A DNA stretch of 47,875 bases from Haplomitrium mnioides (Eukaryota; Marchantiophyta; Haplomitriopsida; Calobryales). The DNA is taken from positions 1 through 47,875 of the forward strand of contig JBNGIS010019103.1 of the NCBI GenBank assembly GCA_049999725.1, read 5' to 3'. The first letter of the stretch is position 1, and every line of letters starts with the position of its first letter. A program made the translations under genes and the position numbers. Shown here piece after piece: positions 1 to 10,300 of this stretch. Below the pieces are notes generated by a model that saw only the letters and a program-made list of their open reading frames with translations, searched no databases and was not told the origin of the DNA.

Positions 1-1480
1 TGTTTGTATTTCGTGAGGGGCAGCCAAGGGGAGGAAAGTCCTGGTGTCGCCTTAGCTTTAGTCTGTGCAGAAGATCAGTCCCAGTAGCATTAGGAGAGTG
101 CTGCTGGTTGTTGTGTTGGTTTGTTGTTTTTGTTTATTTTTTTTTTACTTTCTTGTGGAACAGGGAGAGGGGTACAAGTCATTTGTCGAGCTCCTGTTCT
201 GGGGTTTCTCATTGTACATGTGTGCTTCAAGAAATATACAGAGAGTTCATGTCTATGAGGTCTCCTACCCATATATTTTATTATTGCAAATTCATGAGGA
301 TGGAGTGTGAATTCAGAAGTTAGAGTTGGTTAGTGAATGTTTTGCAGGTTTGCAATTGAAGAAGTCAGTCAGATAGCATTAGAGGAGTGCATGTCAGGAG
401 TTGCCTGAGTGTGTCCTGCTGGTGGGCCTGGGTTCTGAGTTCCAGATTGTGATCTGTGGGAGGTTTAGTGACAAAATCAATTCTGCTTTAAGTTATGTTC
501 TGTTCTATATGTGTTAATTCTTAAGGAGAGAACCTTCTGTGGTCAATCAGTCAGGGGATACTGGTTGGTGGGTTGCAGTAGAGCAAGGAGTGTTCAGTAT
601 TGTGTGTGCATATGGAATAGGTGGTCATTTCAACAAGCAAACAGAGTAGTGGGTAGTTGGAGGAACAGTGGGTGGATGTGAGATCAGGAGGGTCGTTCCA
701 TAGCTGAGTTCTCAGCATCAAGCTCTGGGGTATATTGGGTTGGAGTGACCTGAGTATCCAGTTTGAGGGAAGTCAGGTGGTGTAATGAAGGTAGGCACTG
801 GAGTGTTGGTCTGAGATATCCTTGCAAGTTGGGTAACTGGTTGCTTGTGAATTTTTCTGAGCCAGCTCAAGTTTAAATTCAGCCTGTACATCAGCTTTCT
901 TGTCCTAGAAGTGTCAGTCATACAGTTTGAGTAACTCTTGGCTGTTGTTTTGTGTTAGTGAGTGGTTGGAAGTATTTTTGTGTGTGATTTGTGGAGGAAA
1001 AGGGTTGTCAGACCTAGAGTGGAGAGCGGTCCATCTCTGAACTGATAGAGTGCAGTTTCAGAACTCTCTAAAGAATCTGGAAAGTCGATAAAAGTGGATT
1101 AAGAGCAGATTTCTATATAGATCTTGCGCGGTTCGATCCTTGGGTGTGCTTTTTGGGGTTGGAGTGCCATTGCTATGCTACGACAGTGTCAAATCAGAAA
1201 TTCAAAAGAGAATTGGTGTTGAAGACTTTGGAGATAAATCCAAATTTTAATCTTGAAAAGACTATTACATCTTAAGACAATTGGCTCCAGCTCGCGTTCC
1301 AAAGTGGAGAGCTCTAGGAGCTACAACAAAGTATATTTACAATGTGTTCCACTAATTTGAACCAAGAACCGCTACTGAGTTCCTGTTTATTTGGCGTTCA
1401 CAAAAACCAATTTTGAAATTTTAGCATAAAAAATCATCAATTTGACACTAGTAACATTTGTTTACAAACATATTCAATAA
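1..1480. other. Unannotated T/G-rich left flank
   Basis: I recognise no gene here. The first 1.1 kb is rich in T and G on the plus strand, and its open frames are short (at most 81 codons), overlap on both strands and show no family motif. From about 1200 the sequence becomes AT-rich and leads into the palindrome cluster beyond the 3' end of gene M. It may be the far flank of the E1 unit or an unrelated old repeat. I saw no LTR ends, poly(A) tail or inverted repeat marking a boundary. Confidence 0.5.
1085..1150 (+). other. tRNA-like promoter fragment, possible SINE head
   Basis: GGTTCGATCC at 1130-1139 matches the RNA polymerase III B box (T-arm). About 35 bases upstream, AGTGGATTAAGAGCA resembles a tRNA D-arm/A box, and a short self-complementary AGAT...ATCT stretch lies between them where an anticodon arm would be. 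The acceptor and T-stem do not pair well, so this is not a functional tRNA gene. It could be a decayed tRNA pseudogene, the head of a tRNA-derived SINE, or chance. Confidence 0.2.
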
Positions 1481-1499
1481 AGAAAAGACGCTTGAGCAT

Positions 1500-1890
1500 G
1501 CAAGGAATTTGAACCTTAGTCTTAAAGCTTATGCACGTAAGGTCTGCTAAAGCTCACATGCACCTGGAATGCTGAAGCTTATGCGTGCATAGAATGTTGA
1601 AGCTTAGATGTGAAAGAACTTTGAAAAAGAAACAGAAGATGTATGCGGACGAGGATTGTTGAAGCCAAGGTGTAAAAAGATTCTTGAAGCCCATGTGCGT
1701 ATGGACTACTGAAGTTTTTATGTGTAGGGACATCTATAGCCCAGACATGCTTGGTTTGCTAAGTCCCATGTATACATGGACAACTAAAGCCCACGCGGTC
1801 ATGGATAACTAAAGCCTATGGGAGGATAGATTGTTGAAGTACTTAGGCACAGGGACTGTTGAAGCCCTTCTAGGCAAGGACTGTAGAAAC
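1500..1890. repeat. Palindrome cluster outside the 3' end of gene M (E1)
   Basis: Degenerate units of roughly 30-40 bases recur, each built like GAAGCCCATGTGCGTATGG followed by a short AT-rich spacer. Examples include a perfect 14-bp palindrome, CCATGTATACATGG, at 1766-1779 and imperfect ones near 1580, 1690 and 1790. Arms read C/A-CATG...CATG-G around an alternating purine-pyrimidine core. The cluster lies beyond the region aligning with the 3' flank of gene M copy B, so it is subterminal in E1. Confidence 0.6.
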
Positions 1891-2139
1891 TCATGATTGA
1901 AGAAGACTTGTACAAAAATCAAAATAAAACGAAAGGGAACTTCCATGCCAACATAGACTTTGTTGCTAATTTAAAGAAAAAACCAATACATTTTGTTCAA
2001 AAACCATTTTGCAAAAGAAATTGGATCGTCAAGAAATACTTAATAAGTTTGATTTGCAACAAGAATGAAGACCAATCACCAAATATTTTGTAAAAAATTA
2101 TACTTTATTATTTTCAAAAAATACATGAGTCTACAGCTA

Positions 2140-3428
2140 CAACTTTAGCCATATCCTCTTCAAGAGGAATGGTCTAATCTAAATCAATTACTTGAGAAGC
2201 TTTAGCATCTGCAGTTGCTAGAGAATCCTGCCAAGACTTTCTAGTCCTAGAAATCGCAAAAGAATTGCTAGATGCACCGGCAGTACCAAGAGGAACATGC
2301 TCCTTATGGTACGTATAGACAACTTGTGATTATATCACATTAGATGGTAAAGAATCCATCATCAAAACTCTATGGTAAATATAGATAGACTAACATCTAT
2401 CATATTCAATGACAATGCAATTTTGCATCAACTTCAAAGCACAAACAAGGTCTGTGTCGGACCTAGAGCAAAGATCTAAGATCCAATCTTGTTGTGTTAA
2501 CAAATGATCAATAAAAAGGTCATACAAAGCTTGAGGCTTTTGGTACACATTCACATAAGCATCATCTCTTGGATGTGTAAGCTTTGTCGAAACAATTGGA
2601 CAGCTAAAAACACTCCGCATAATTTGTCAAGGACGCCCACTTACATCATCAAATTGCAAGTTGAAGAGCTTTATGCTCCGCTTGCCCTCTTTGGTGCAGT
2701 AGCCCACAGTCTAGCATTCATGAGCGTGCGTGGTTTTGGGACCACTCAAATTTTTGAATATTTGTTTTGGTCTTTGTGGTAATAAAAACAAGCAGATGAG
2801 ACAAAGGAAAGAAAGCAAAAGATAAACAAAATAGATAAACTAACATATGAAAAAAAATCAAAATACAACTTGCCAGATGTCGTGGTCAATGGCACAGCAA
2901 ACCTTCAAAAGAGCATCTTGGACAATGCCAAATTGTTGAGAAGAATGGATAATAACAAAAGACAAAAAATCCGAAGTTGTAATAACCACAAAAGAAGAAA
3001 CCATGTCGAAAATGTCATCCTTTGTAAAAGGTTCAAAATTATCATGCTTACATTCCTTAAGGTTATAATTGCAAGGAATATCAACAATCGCTAAAGTGAA
3101 ACATTTGGGTCTTACCAATCCCTTCAACTATTGAGCATTGGCCTCCCTATAGACTTGATAAAATTCCATGGTAAGTCCATCGACATAGGACATTAAGTCC
3201 TCGTCTTGCTCTTCATGCCCTCCTTTGGTTAGACAGGCAACAACTTCATTTTGCTACCTTGGCTTCCACTCTCTTGCTTCTGGCAATGGAGAAAAAAATT
3301 AGGAGGGTAGAATACAAAAGTCGAGGTTTGGTCTTTATCTGCAAAGGCCTCTTGGACCCTCAATTTCTTTCGCCATTTTGGAGCGGCCATCAATTTTTTG
3401 GCAAGTTGTCATTTGAACGTTTTGTCCC
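2140..3428 (-). pseudogene. Gene M (E1), catalytic half: amino-DNA-methyltransferase-like
   Basis: This is the C-terminal part of gene M after its large intron. Reading leftward, LAIVDIPCNYN (motif at about 3082-3071) sits where a DPPY motif (motif IV) would be, followed by hydrophobic strands and SSQQFG. DWILDLCSRSDTDLV then NCIVIEYD (about 2495-2400) resembles the SAM-binding motif I with its acidic ribose contact. The order IV before I is that of beta-class N6-adenine/N4-cytosine methyltransferases. Both key motifs are degenerate (DIPC, and SRSDT where glycines are expected), and in-frame stops and frameshifts occur, so this copy is dead. An internal acceptor-like CCAG precedes the AAGCAAGAGAGTGG segment near 3280. 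The tail aligns with copy B up to about 2140. Family call is from motifs and their order only. Confidence 0.5.
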
Positions 3429-3848
3429 CTTGTATAGAGCATGGAGAAACAAATTAGAGGAGAAAAACAAACAAAGACCTTGACTTAAAATAGGAACATC
3501 CTCACAAGCACACATGGACTCGATGTTCTTGCGCATAGGGACTAAAGAGTCCACTCGGGCAGTGACTTGAAAGTCCATGCTCGTCTGGACTCTAGAGTCC
3601 TACGCACAAGGACTCTCAGGTCTATGATCGTATGGATTCTGAGTCCATGCGTGCATGAACACTTGAGTCCAAGCGCGCAATAGCTCTCAAGTCCATGCGT
3701 GCATGGACACTTGAGTCCAGGCTCACAATGGCTCTCAAGTCCATGTGAGAATGGACTTGAGAGTCCATGCACTTAGGGAATTGATAACCTTTAAAAAAAA
3801 TTTCAAAATAACTTTAGAAACATAAATGAAAACATAAAAAATACTTAC
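3429..3848 (-). other. Intron of gene M (E1) containing a palindrome cluster
   Basis: On the minus strand the exon ending ...SFEKLL is followed by GTAAGT (3848-3843). The interval ends in a pyrimidine-rich stretch and ACAAG (AG at 3430-3429) before GGGACAAAA. Copy B has the same exon edges at 33106 and 33426, with an intron of different length (321 versus 420 bp). That supports a true spliced intron, but no transcript evidence is available. Confidence 0.6.
3540..3775. repeat. Intronic palindrome cluster (gene M, E1)
   Basis: Units of about 24-26 bases alternate around GAGTCCATGCGTGCATGGAC. GTCCATGC-GT-GCATGGAC at 3691-3708 has perfect 8-bp arms. At 3734-3761, 11-bp arms (CTCAAGTCCAT and its complement) surround a 6-base loop. 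GAGTCCAAGCGCGCAATAGC near 3665 is a decayed unit. The matching intron in copy B (33200-33355) carries the same unit type. Confidence 0.8.
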
Positions 3849-4842
3849 CAACAATTTCTCAAAACTTAAGTAAAATGATGACATCTTTGACTCCTCAATG
3901 TGGATGAGATACTCCACCCTTACTTCTTCCCATGAGTAGCAGTACACTTCGGGGCAAAAAGATCTCGCCATCACTGCCACTTTGTTGGGAAGACCCTGAA
4001 GAGACCTCCATGGTGTCCACTTCATGTCTTCTATTCTCAAAGATCTTTTGGCCTTTGGCTTTTGGCTTTTCAAAGTATTCTTCTCCCAAATCGTAAAAAT
4101 GCTTTGCTGTAGCTCCCATAGCTCTCAACTTCTGAATGCCAGTTGGAACTAATTGTCTTGAGAAGTGACGGTCTTCTCAAAAGTGACCTTTGGCTTTATC
4201 TCTAAAGTCTTGAGCACTAATTTTCTTTTAATTTTTTGGGTTGACACTATCTTACTCTCCATGTACCTCTAATGCCAATACTCAACCTTTTGAATAGATG
4301 TCATTTCCAACTTGTGTCGTTGATCATAATTGTCATCGATTGCAAAGATACGGGTTTTTGTTGGTGTCAACCCCATGTAAACAAAACAATTACAGAGCAA
4401 AAACATAGGATTTTTTGCTCCATATTTGGCGATTAAAAGCTGCCTTACGACAACACTGTGATTGCTTCCTCCAATCTTGTATATGTACTTGTTTAGCTTT
4501 AATAGGTCAAACTCTGACTTATTTTTTAACCCACACTTTGGATCCACCACAACAATGAAAAAAACTGTATGCATGCTTGTTTGTGAGCATTCTCAGCGCT
4601 AGATGCCCTACAAAATCTTCATTTTACCTCATGATCTGGAATAGCCCCAATTATCTATTGCAGGTTTTGAAAGGTTCAAATTCTTGAGCTAAATTGCTAT
4701 TGTTTCCTCATGGACTCTACACCATTGGATGGTAGATTCTCTAATCTTACGTTTTTCTTCCTCAGAAATTGTATGAGGATCTACCTGCTCTAGTTCTTGA
4801 AATGCACATGCCCCTTGTGCGACTGCCTTTTTGATCTTGAGG
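3849..4842 (-). pseudogene. Gene M (E1), middle exons, left of the copia insertion
   Basis: Minus-strand coding remnants run from the copia junction (4842) to the splice donor at 3848. The first part reads through AFQELEQVDPHTISEEEKRK and IRESTIQWCRVHEETIAI, with stops after it. A 101-codon open stretch (4574-4269) contains YGAKNPMFLLCNCFVYMGL and ends KLEMTSIQKVEYWH. A lysine-rich segment follows, then SFCPEVYCYSWEEV and MSSFYLSFEKLL at the donor. The last part aligns with copy B at 32815-33105. I do not recognise a domain here; it may be the N-terminal or target-binding region of the methyltransferase-like protein. Several stops and frame changes make it nonfunctional. Confidence 0.5.
4838..4842 (+). 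repeat. Target site duplication TGAGG (left copy)
   Basis: TGAGG immediately precedes the left copia LTR and is repeated exactly after the right LTR (10962-10966). It fixes the insertion point inside gene M. Confidence 0.9.
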
Positions 4843-5065
4843 TATTGAGATTTCGAGCTCTAACTGCCGGTTAACATGGCAGTCACCTTAGCTCACAGTT
4901 ACGTTAGGCCAGTTAGCTTAGGTGTATATATATGGGGCTGCTTGAGATGCACATTATGCTCTCTCTTCCCCTCTGTATTTGTTGGCACTCCTACCTTATA
5001 GTCAAGAACATTCTTGCATTGGTTGTGTGCATATGTGATTGATTGCTCTGCCTCTAACTCTAACA
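4843..5065 (+). repeat. Copia-1 5' LTR
   Basis: It runs from TATTGAGATTT to TCTAACA and matches 10739-10961 with no length difference. A TATATATAT promoter-like box is at 4925-4933. The duplication-defined start is TA, not the usual TG. The end is CA. Confidence 0.92.
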
Positions 5066-5077
5066 TGGTATCAGAGC
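5066..5077 (+). promoter_or_regulatory. Copia-1 primer binding site (initiator tRNA-Met)
   Basis: TGGTATCAGAGC directly follows the LTR and is the standard plant retrotransposon sequence complementary to the 3' end of initiator methionine tRNA, where minus-strand cDNA synthesis starts. Confidence 0.93.
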
Positions 5078-6537
5078 CTGGTTGTTGTTTGAGTTTATGA
5101 GTAGTGTGCAGAGGTTTATTTGTTAAGGGGAGTTACCTGAGAGAGTCATCATTGAGCAGGAGTGTGCCGAGACAGCCTGTTATATGCTCAGGAGGAGCAT
5201 AAGTGATTTGCACTAAGGGGGTGCAAAAGAGAACTCAAGGAGTTCTAAAGACTGGTCTTGAATTTTTTTTTTCAGCTGCGGAGAGGCAGCCTAGTTATAT
5301 TGAAGAAAGGGGAAAGCCCAATTCTTCATCAATCTCCATTGCGCATGGCACCTGAAAGAAGGATTGCTTGAAAGAAATAGCTGCAGAGCAGCACTATCAC
5401 CTAGAAGAAATTGAAGAACAAAGCTATGTCGAGGGAAGAGAACACTCGGGGAGCAGACATCGCATGTTTTTTGGGAAGCAAAATTGCCAAGGAGAGAGGA
5501 AAAAGCACTGCATCGAAGGGCCATATTACCCAGTCCAATGCTGGAAGTCCTCCCATGCAAATAGAGCGCCAAAGGAAAGCGCAGTCCTAGAAAGGAAAAA
5601 TTGGCAGCGACAAAGAGTTGCAAAGGAAGGAAGATCAGGAGCGGTCCTGAGAGTTGTGTCGCTGAATCAAAGAGGCTCACTGGGTACAATCTGATCGCTT
5701 GAAGAAAAGGATCGAAGGCTGCATGCAATCGTCAAGAATAGAGGAAGAGCCCAGAAAATTCGCTGCCGAGCAATCACAGCAGCGTTGAAGGGCTGCTCTG
5801 GTTCGGAGCAGCAATCGAACTGCTACATGCAATCGAATCACACAGAAGAAAGGGAAGAACTCAGCAGCGGATCTGCCTGAGTTGAATTGCAGCCATTCGA
5901 AGAAGGAAAAATGCTGCAATTCGAAGAAGATTTCACAGGAAGGCTTGACGAAAAGGGGCTCGAAGACGTTTGAGCAGCAGAAGTCGAACAGCTGCTACAA
6001 CATAATCGCATTCACAACAGAGCAGATTGCAGAATCGAGAAGAGAAAATCACAGCCGCGGGCTGCCTACCAGGATTGCAGCCGCAAAGGGCTGCATGCAA
6101 AGATTGCGCAGAGGAGCTGCGCTGAAATCGATTCGCCATCGCAGAAGAAGGCCCTGATTTTTCGAAGTCGACGTGCGAAGAACAAGAGGGGGGCCTATTT
6201 TTCGTGAGCGGAGCTCAACGAAGGAGCTCTCTCAACCCTTCATCAAAGTCTCTGTTCTAATATTAAGCTTAGTTCTTATTAGAAGAAGAACTATCAAGTT
6301 ATCTGAACTTCCTGCATAAGAACAAATTAGTGATAAGAACATCTATGCTATAAGAACTATTAAGTGTTTTTACTAATAGGGGTCTTATTTTTTCTCTCTC
6401 TAATCACTAGCTTGGAATAGGGGAGTCCTGTTTTTTGATCTGCAGACTTCCTAATGGTAGAAACCAGAATTTTTTTTTCTGATTTCATCTCGACACTTGA
6501 TTCTACTTACTTGGTTGATTTTTTACATTGTGTTCAC
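5078..6537 (+). other. Copia-1 long untranslated leader
   Basis: About 1.46 kb separates the primer site from the first gag ATG. The section 5290-6170 is purine-rich (GAAGAA, GCAGAG, AAGGAA) and repeats words such as CTGCATGCAA (near 5720, 5825 and 6090). Open frames occur on both strands (up to 145 codons on the minus strand) but none shows a recognisable motif or good start context. From 6240 it becomes T-rich and contains several variants of TAAGAAC(T)AT. It may hold packaging or translation-control RNA structure, or a captured fragment. Confidence 0.55.
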
Positions 6538-7328
6538 ATGGCAGATGGTATCTCCCAGATTGTGACTGACTAGCTGAATGAGCAAAATTATTCAGTTTGG
6601 TCAGTTCGTATGACAAATTTTATCAAAGGGAGAGAGTTCTGGGAACTCATCACATGCGAAGAGGAGGAGCCTGTACTTGGTCCATCGCCAACTGTTGACA
6701 ACATGCAGCGTCACAAAGCACACATTGCTAAGGTGCATCGACTTCTCTATTGGCTGACTATAAGTGTCGACGACAAGATGATGGGATATGTGTCGGCAAC
6801 CAAGACACCCAAGGAGGCTTGGGATCTGCTCAAGGAGAGGTATGCAGTTACTTCAGATGCACGCAAGTTGACTTTGCAGATGGAGTTCTTTAATCTGCAA
6901 AAGGAGAGGATGAATGTCAATGCGCTTGCTTTGAAGATTAAGTCTTTGGCTGAGCAATTAGCAAATATTGGAGAGCAAGTGAAAGAGAGTGCCATGGTTG
7001 CTGTATGTTTGAATGGTTTGGGTAAAGAGTACAAGCAGTTCAAGACATCCATGAGGACACGTGAGGGAACCACTTCCTTTGCGCAACTCATCGCGATGCT
7101 TGTAGCTGAAGAGCTTGACCTTGGAGGGGGAGCCTCAAGTAGTCAAAGCAATATTGAGCAGGTGTTCTACTCGAATCCGGGTAGAGGAAGAGGCAGAAAT
7201 ACCGCTAGAGGCAACATTGGTAGAGGACGCTCTAGTGCAACAACACAGTCCAACTCCCAGCAGCAGTATGGTGGCAGAAGTCTACCAGAGGCAGGGGGAG
7301 AAACCAAGGACGTGGAGGTCAGCACAAC
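6538..7328 (+). pseudogene. gag: Copia-1 gag (capsid) with in-frame stop
   Basis: The reading frame starts at ATG 6538 but meets TAG at 6571-6573. It is then open to 7407. After the stop, LNEQNYSVWSVRM is the typical start of the copia capsid region, followed by the UBN2-like segment (PKEAWDLLKERY near 6808, LAEQLANIG near 6950) and an Arg/Gly-rich nucleic-acid-binding tail (RGRGRNTARGNIGRGRSS, about 7180-7230). The zinc knuckle that should follow is in another frame. The Arg/Gly tail switches frame between about 7270 and 7290, consistent with a one-base indel that uncouples gag from pol. The protein would form the virus-like particle in the cytoplasm. The early stop leaves only internal starts such as ATG 6610. 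Confidence 0.9.
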
Positions 7329-10300
7329 ATGTCAGATACAGAGTGTTATTATTGTGGCAAGTCCGGTCATATGGCTAAGGATTGTTACAAGAAGCAGAAT
7401 GACATGAAAGGAAACACTACACAGGGTAATTATGCAGAATCCAATACAAGCAAAGGGTCGTTGTTTGTCATGCAGCATGGATTCTCAGCAGTGTCTAGTG
7501 CACAAGCTGGAGTTGAGGATAAGTGGTTTATAGATTCCGCATGTTCGAACCACATGACAGGTCATGGAGAGTGGTTCAAGGAGACCAGAGATATGAGTAA
7601 ACCTGGGTATGTTGAGACCAGTGACTCTTCCATGCATCCTATCCAGAAGATTGGTCGTGTTCCTATTATGATGGAGAGTGGAGAGACCAAGTGTTTGGAG
7701 GATGTTTTGCACGTGCCTAGGATACAAAAGAATCTAATTTCGGTTGGGCAGTGTGTAGAGCAAAATATGCATGTGAGATTCAATCCTACTGGAGTTTATA
7801 TAGAAGATTGGGGCAACAATTGCAACCTGATTACTACAGGTAAGAAGAGTGGCAGGATGTTCACGTTGGATGTGAGTATACCGAATGTCACTGAGGCAAT
7901 GTTTGCTCATGGCACTGGAGTAGTGTCAGATATTGAGATTTGGCACAAGAGAATTGGTCATGTCAACATTCCAAGGTTGAGACATATGCAGACATCTGGA
8001 GTTGTAAATGGATTGCCAAAGTTTAAGGTGGAGGGCATGCAGAAGATATGTGAAGCATGTCAATTTGCTAAGCAAACTAGGCAACCGTTCACTCATGAAG
8101 CATATGCGGCTAGAAGGCCACTAGAGGTTGTACATTCGGATGTATGGGGCCCTACAAGAACAACTTCACTTGGTGGGTGTTCTTATTATGTTACTTTCAT
8201 TGATGATTGCTCAAGGAAAATGTGGATTTATTTCATGAAGCAGAAGAGTGAGGTGTTTTCACACTTCAAACATTTTCGAGCAATGGTGGAGAAGGAGAAA
8301 GGGCAGCACATCAAGTGCCTTAGATCTAATGGTGGAGGTGAGTACTTTTCTGGAGAGTTTTGCTCATACTTGCAGAGAGAAGGCATCAAGAGACAACAGT
8401 CTTGCAAGTATACGCCTCAACAAAATGGAGTTGCTGAGAGGAAGAATCGACATGTTGCGGAGGTAGCACGTGCCTTGATGAATGAGAAGAGTATGCCTCA
8501 TCACTATTGGGCAGAAGCTGTGGCTACAGCGGTGTACATCATGAACCGCACGCCTACAGCTGTTGTAATTGGGATGACACCCGAAAAGAAGTTCACTGGA
8601 AGGAGGCCAGATATTTCACACTTGAAAGTTTTTGGCTGTATTGCTTATGTTCATGTTCCAGTTGAGACGAGAAGCAAGCTGGATCCTAAAGCTGAGAAGT
8701 GTGTGTTCATAGGGTACTCAGGTGAACAGAAAGGGTATAAGTGTTATTGTCCTACTTCACGTATGGTAAGAGTGAGTAGAGACGTTGTTTTTGATGAACT
8801 GAGCAGTTGGTATAACCCAAAGATTGTTGATGCACATGTAGATGTGAAAGGCAAGCAGGTGATGCTTGAGGAGAATCAACAAGTTCAGGAGCTCAGTGGA
8901 CCTCAAGGTGAGTGTAGTAGCAGTGGGATATTGCAGGAGAGGTTGCGCAGGAATATGGAGTTGCAAGCCTCGACTAGCTCACATCCGGAGATCGGAGGTG
9001 CTGGTGGTGTCCATGATGATGCAGATGAGGAGCTGAGAGAAATTTCAACAACCACTCGTGTACAAGGGCAGCCATTACAGCCAGTACAGAGTCCACCCCT
9101 ACGCAGAAGTGAGAGGGTAAGACACCCAGTAGACAGATTAATGCACAAGGGTGCATTTGCACTTCACCATGCTTACATGGTTCAGGTAATCATTGAGAAG
9201 GAACGGACTGTTTTTCATGAGGCTCTAAGTGATTGCAGATGGACTACAGCAATGGTTGAAGAGATGAAGGCCTTGGAGAAAAACCAGACTTGGGATCTGG
9301 TCGATTTACATGCAGGTAAGAAAGCTATCGGTTGTAAGTGGGTTTACAAAGTGAAGAGGAATGAAGATGGCAGTGTAAGCAGGTTTAAGGCAAGGCTGGT
9401 AGCGAAGGGGTATGCTCAGACTCATGGTATTGATTATGAGGAGACTTTCAGCCCTGTAGCCAGAATGACCACAGTCCGAGCTGTGATTGCAGTGGCAGCA
9501 GCAAAACGGTGGACATTACACCAAATGGACGTGAAGAATGCATTTCTACATAGGGAGTTGGAAGAGGAGGTGTATATGGTACAGCCACAAGGGTTCATAG
9601 ATCTGGTCCATCCAGATCAGGTTTGTAGGCTGAAGAAGGCTCTATATGGGCTCAAGCAAGCACCTCGAGCATGGTCGAACAAGATTGGTGAGTATCTTGT
9701 TACTATTGGGTTCCAGATTTCAAATTCAGATTATTCTCTTTATGTCAAGAGGACAGAGAAGGGAACCATGCTCATACTCATATATGTTGATGATTTAATC
9801 TTGACTGGAGGTAGTCTTGATGATATTTTGGAAGTTAAGAACTTGCTGCATTCGAAGTTTGAGATTAAGGATCTAGGTGAGCTAAGGCATTTCCTTGGCA
9901 TTGAGGTGATCAAATCAGATCAGGGGATCTGGTTGACTCAGAGGCAGTATGCATTGGAGATGTTGTCTAGATATGGAATGATAGGTTGTAAACCGATTGC
10001 CATACCCCTTGATCAGAATACAAAGCTGGTCAGTCATGAAGGGGAATTACTAGATGATCCTTCAAGCTTCAGGAAGATGGTAGGTAGCTTGATATATAGC
10101 ACCATCACCAGGCCAGATTTGAGTTATGCTGTGGGCTTGGTCAGTCAGTTTATGCAGACTCCAAGGAAGCCACACATGGATGCCGTGCGCAGGATTTTTC
10201 GGTACGTGAAAACCACACTTCAGTTTGGGCTGTTTTATGACATCAATAGTGCATTCCAACTTGCTGGTTTTACAGATGTAGATTGGGCAGGAAGTGCTGG

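Noticed and set aside
65-310. 81-codon open frame with a hydrophobic segment near the window start
   Set aside because: The hydrophobic run comes from a T/G-rich stretch; an overlapping frame on each strand is equally open and no homologous copy is seen.
1-1140. Left edge as part of an LTR or coding gene
   Set aside because: No matching repeat elsewhere in the window, no primer site or purine tract, and no recognisable protein motif in any frame.
1893-2093. 66-codon plus-strand open frame
   Set aside because: It lies in sequence aligning with the 3' flank of gene M copy B on the other strand; no support for coding.
2621-2690. Very short extra intron in gene M at GTAAGT (about 2650)
   Set aside because: Copy B has GCAAGC there and coding similarity continues across the site in both copies, so the GTAAGT is probably chance.
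3540-3775. Palindrome clusters as a CRISPR-like array
   Set aside because: Repeats are not constant, spacers are irregular and short, the context is eukaryotic introns, and no cas genes are present.
5291-5728. 145-codon minus-strand open frame in the copia-1 leader
   Set aside because: No motif, wrong strand for the element, overlaps other open frames in a purine-rich stretch with few stops.
8757-9162. Minus-strand open frames inside copia-1 pol
   Set aside because: Shadows of the 1152-codon pol frame, without motifs.
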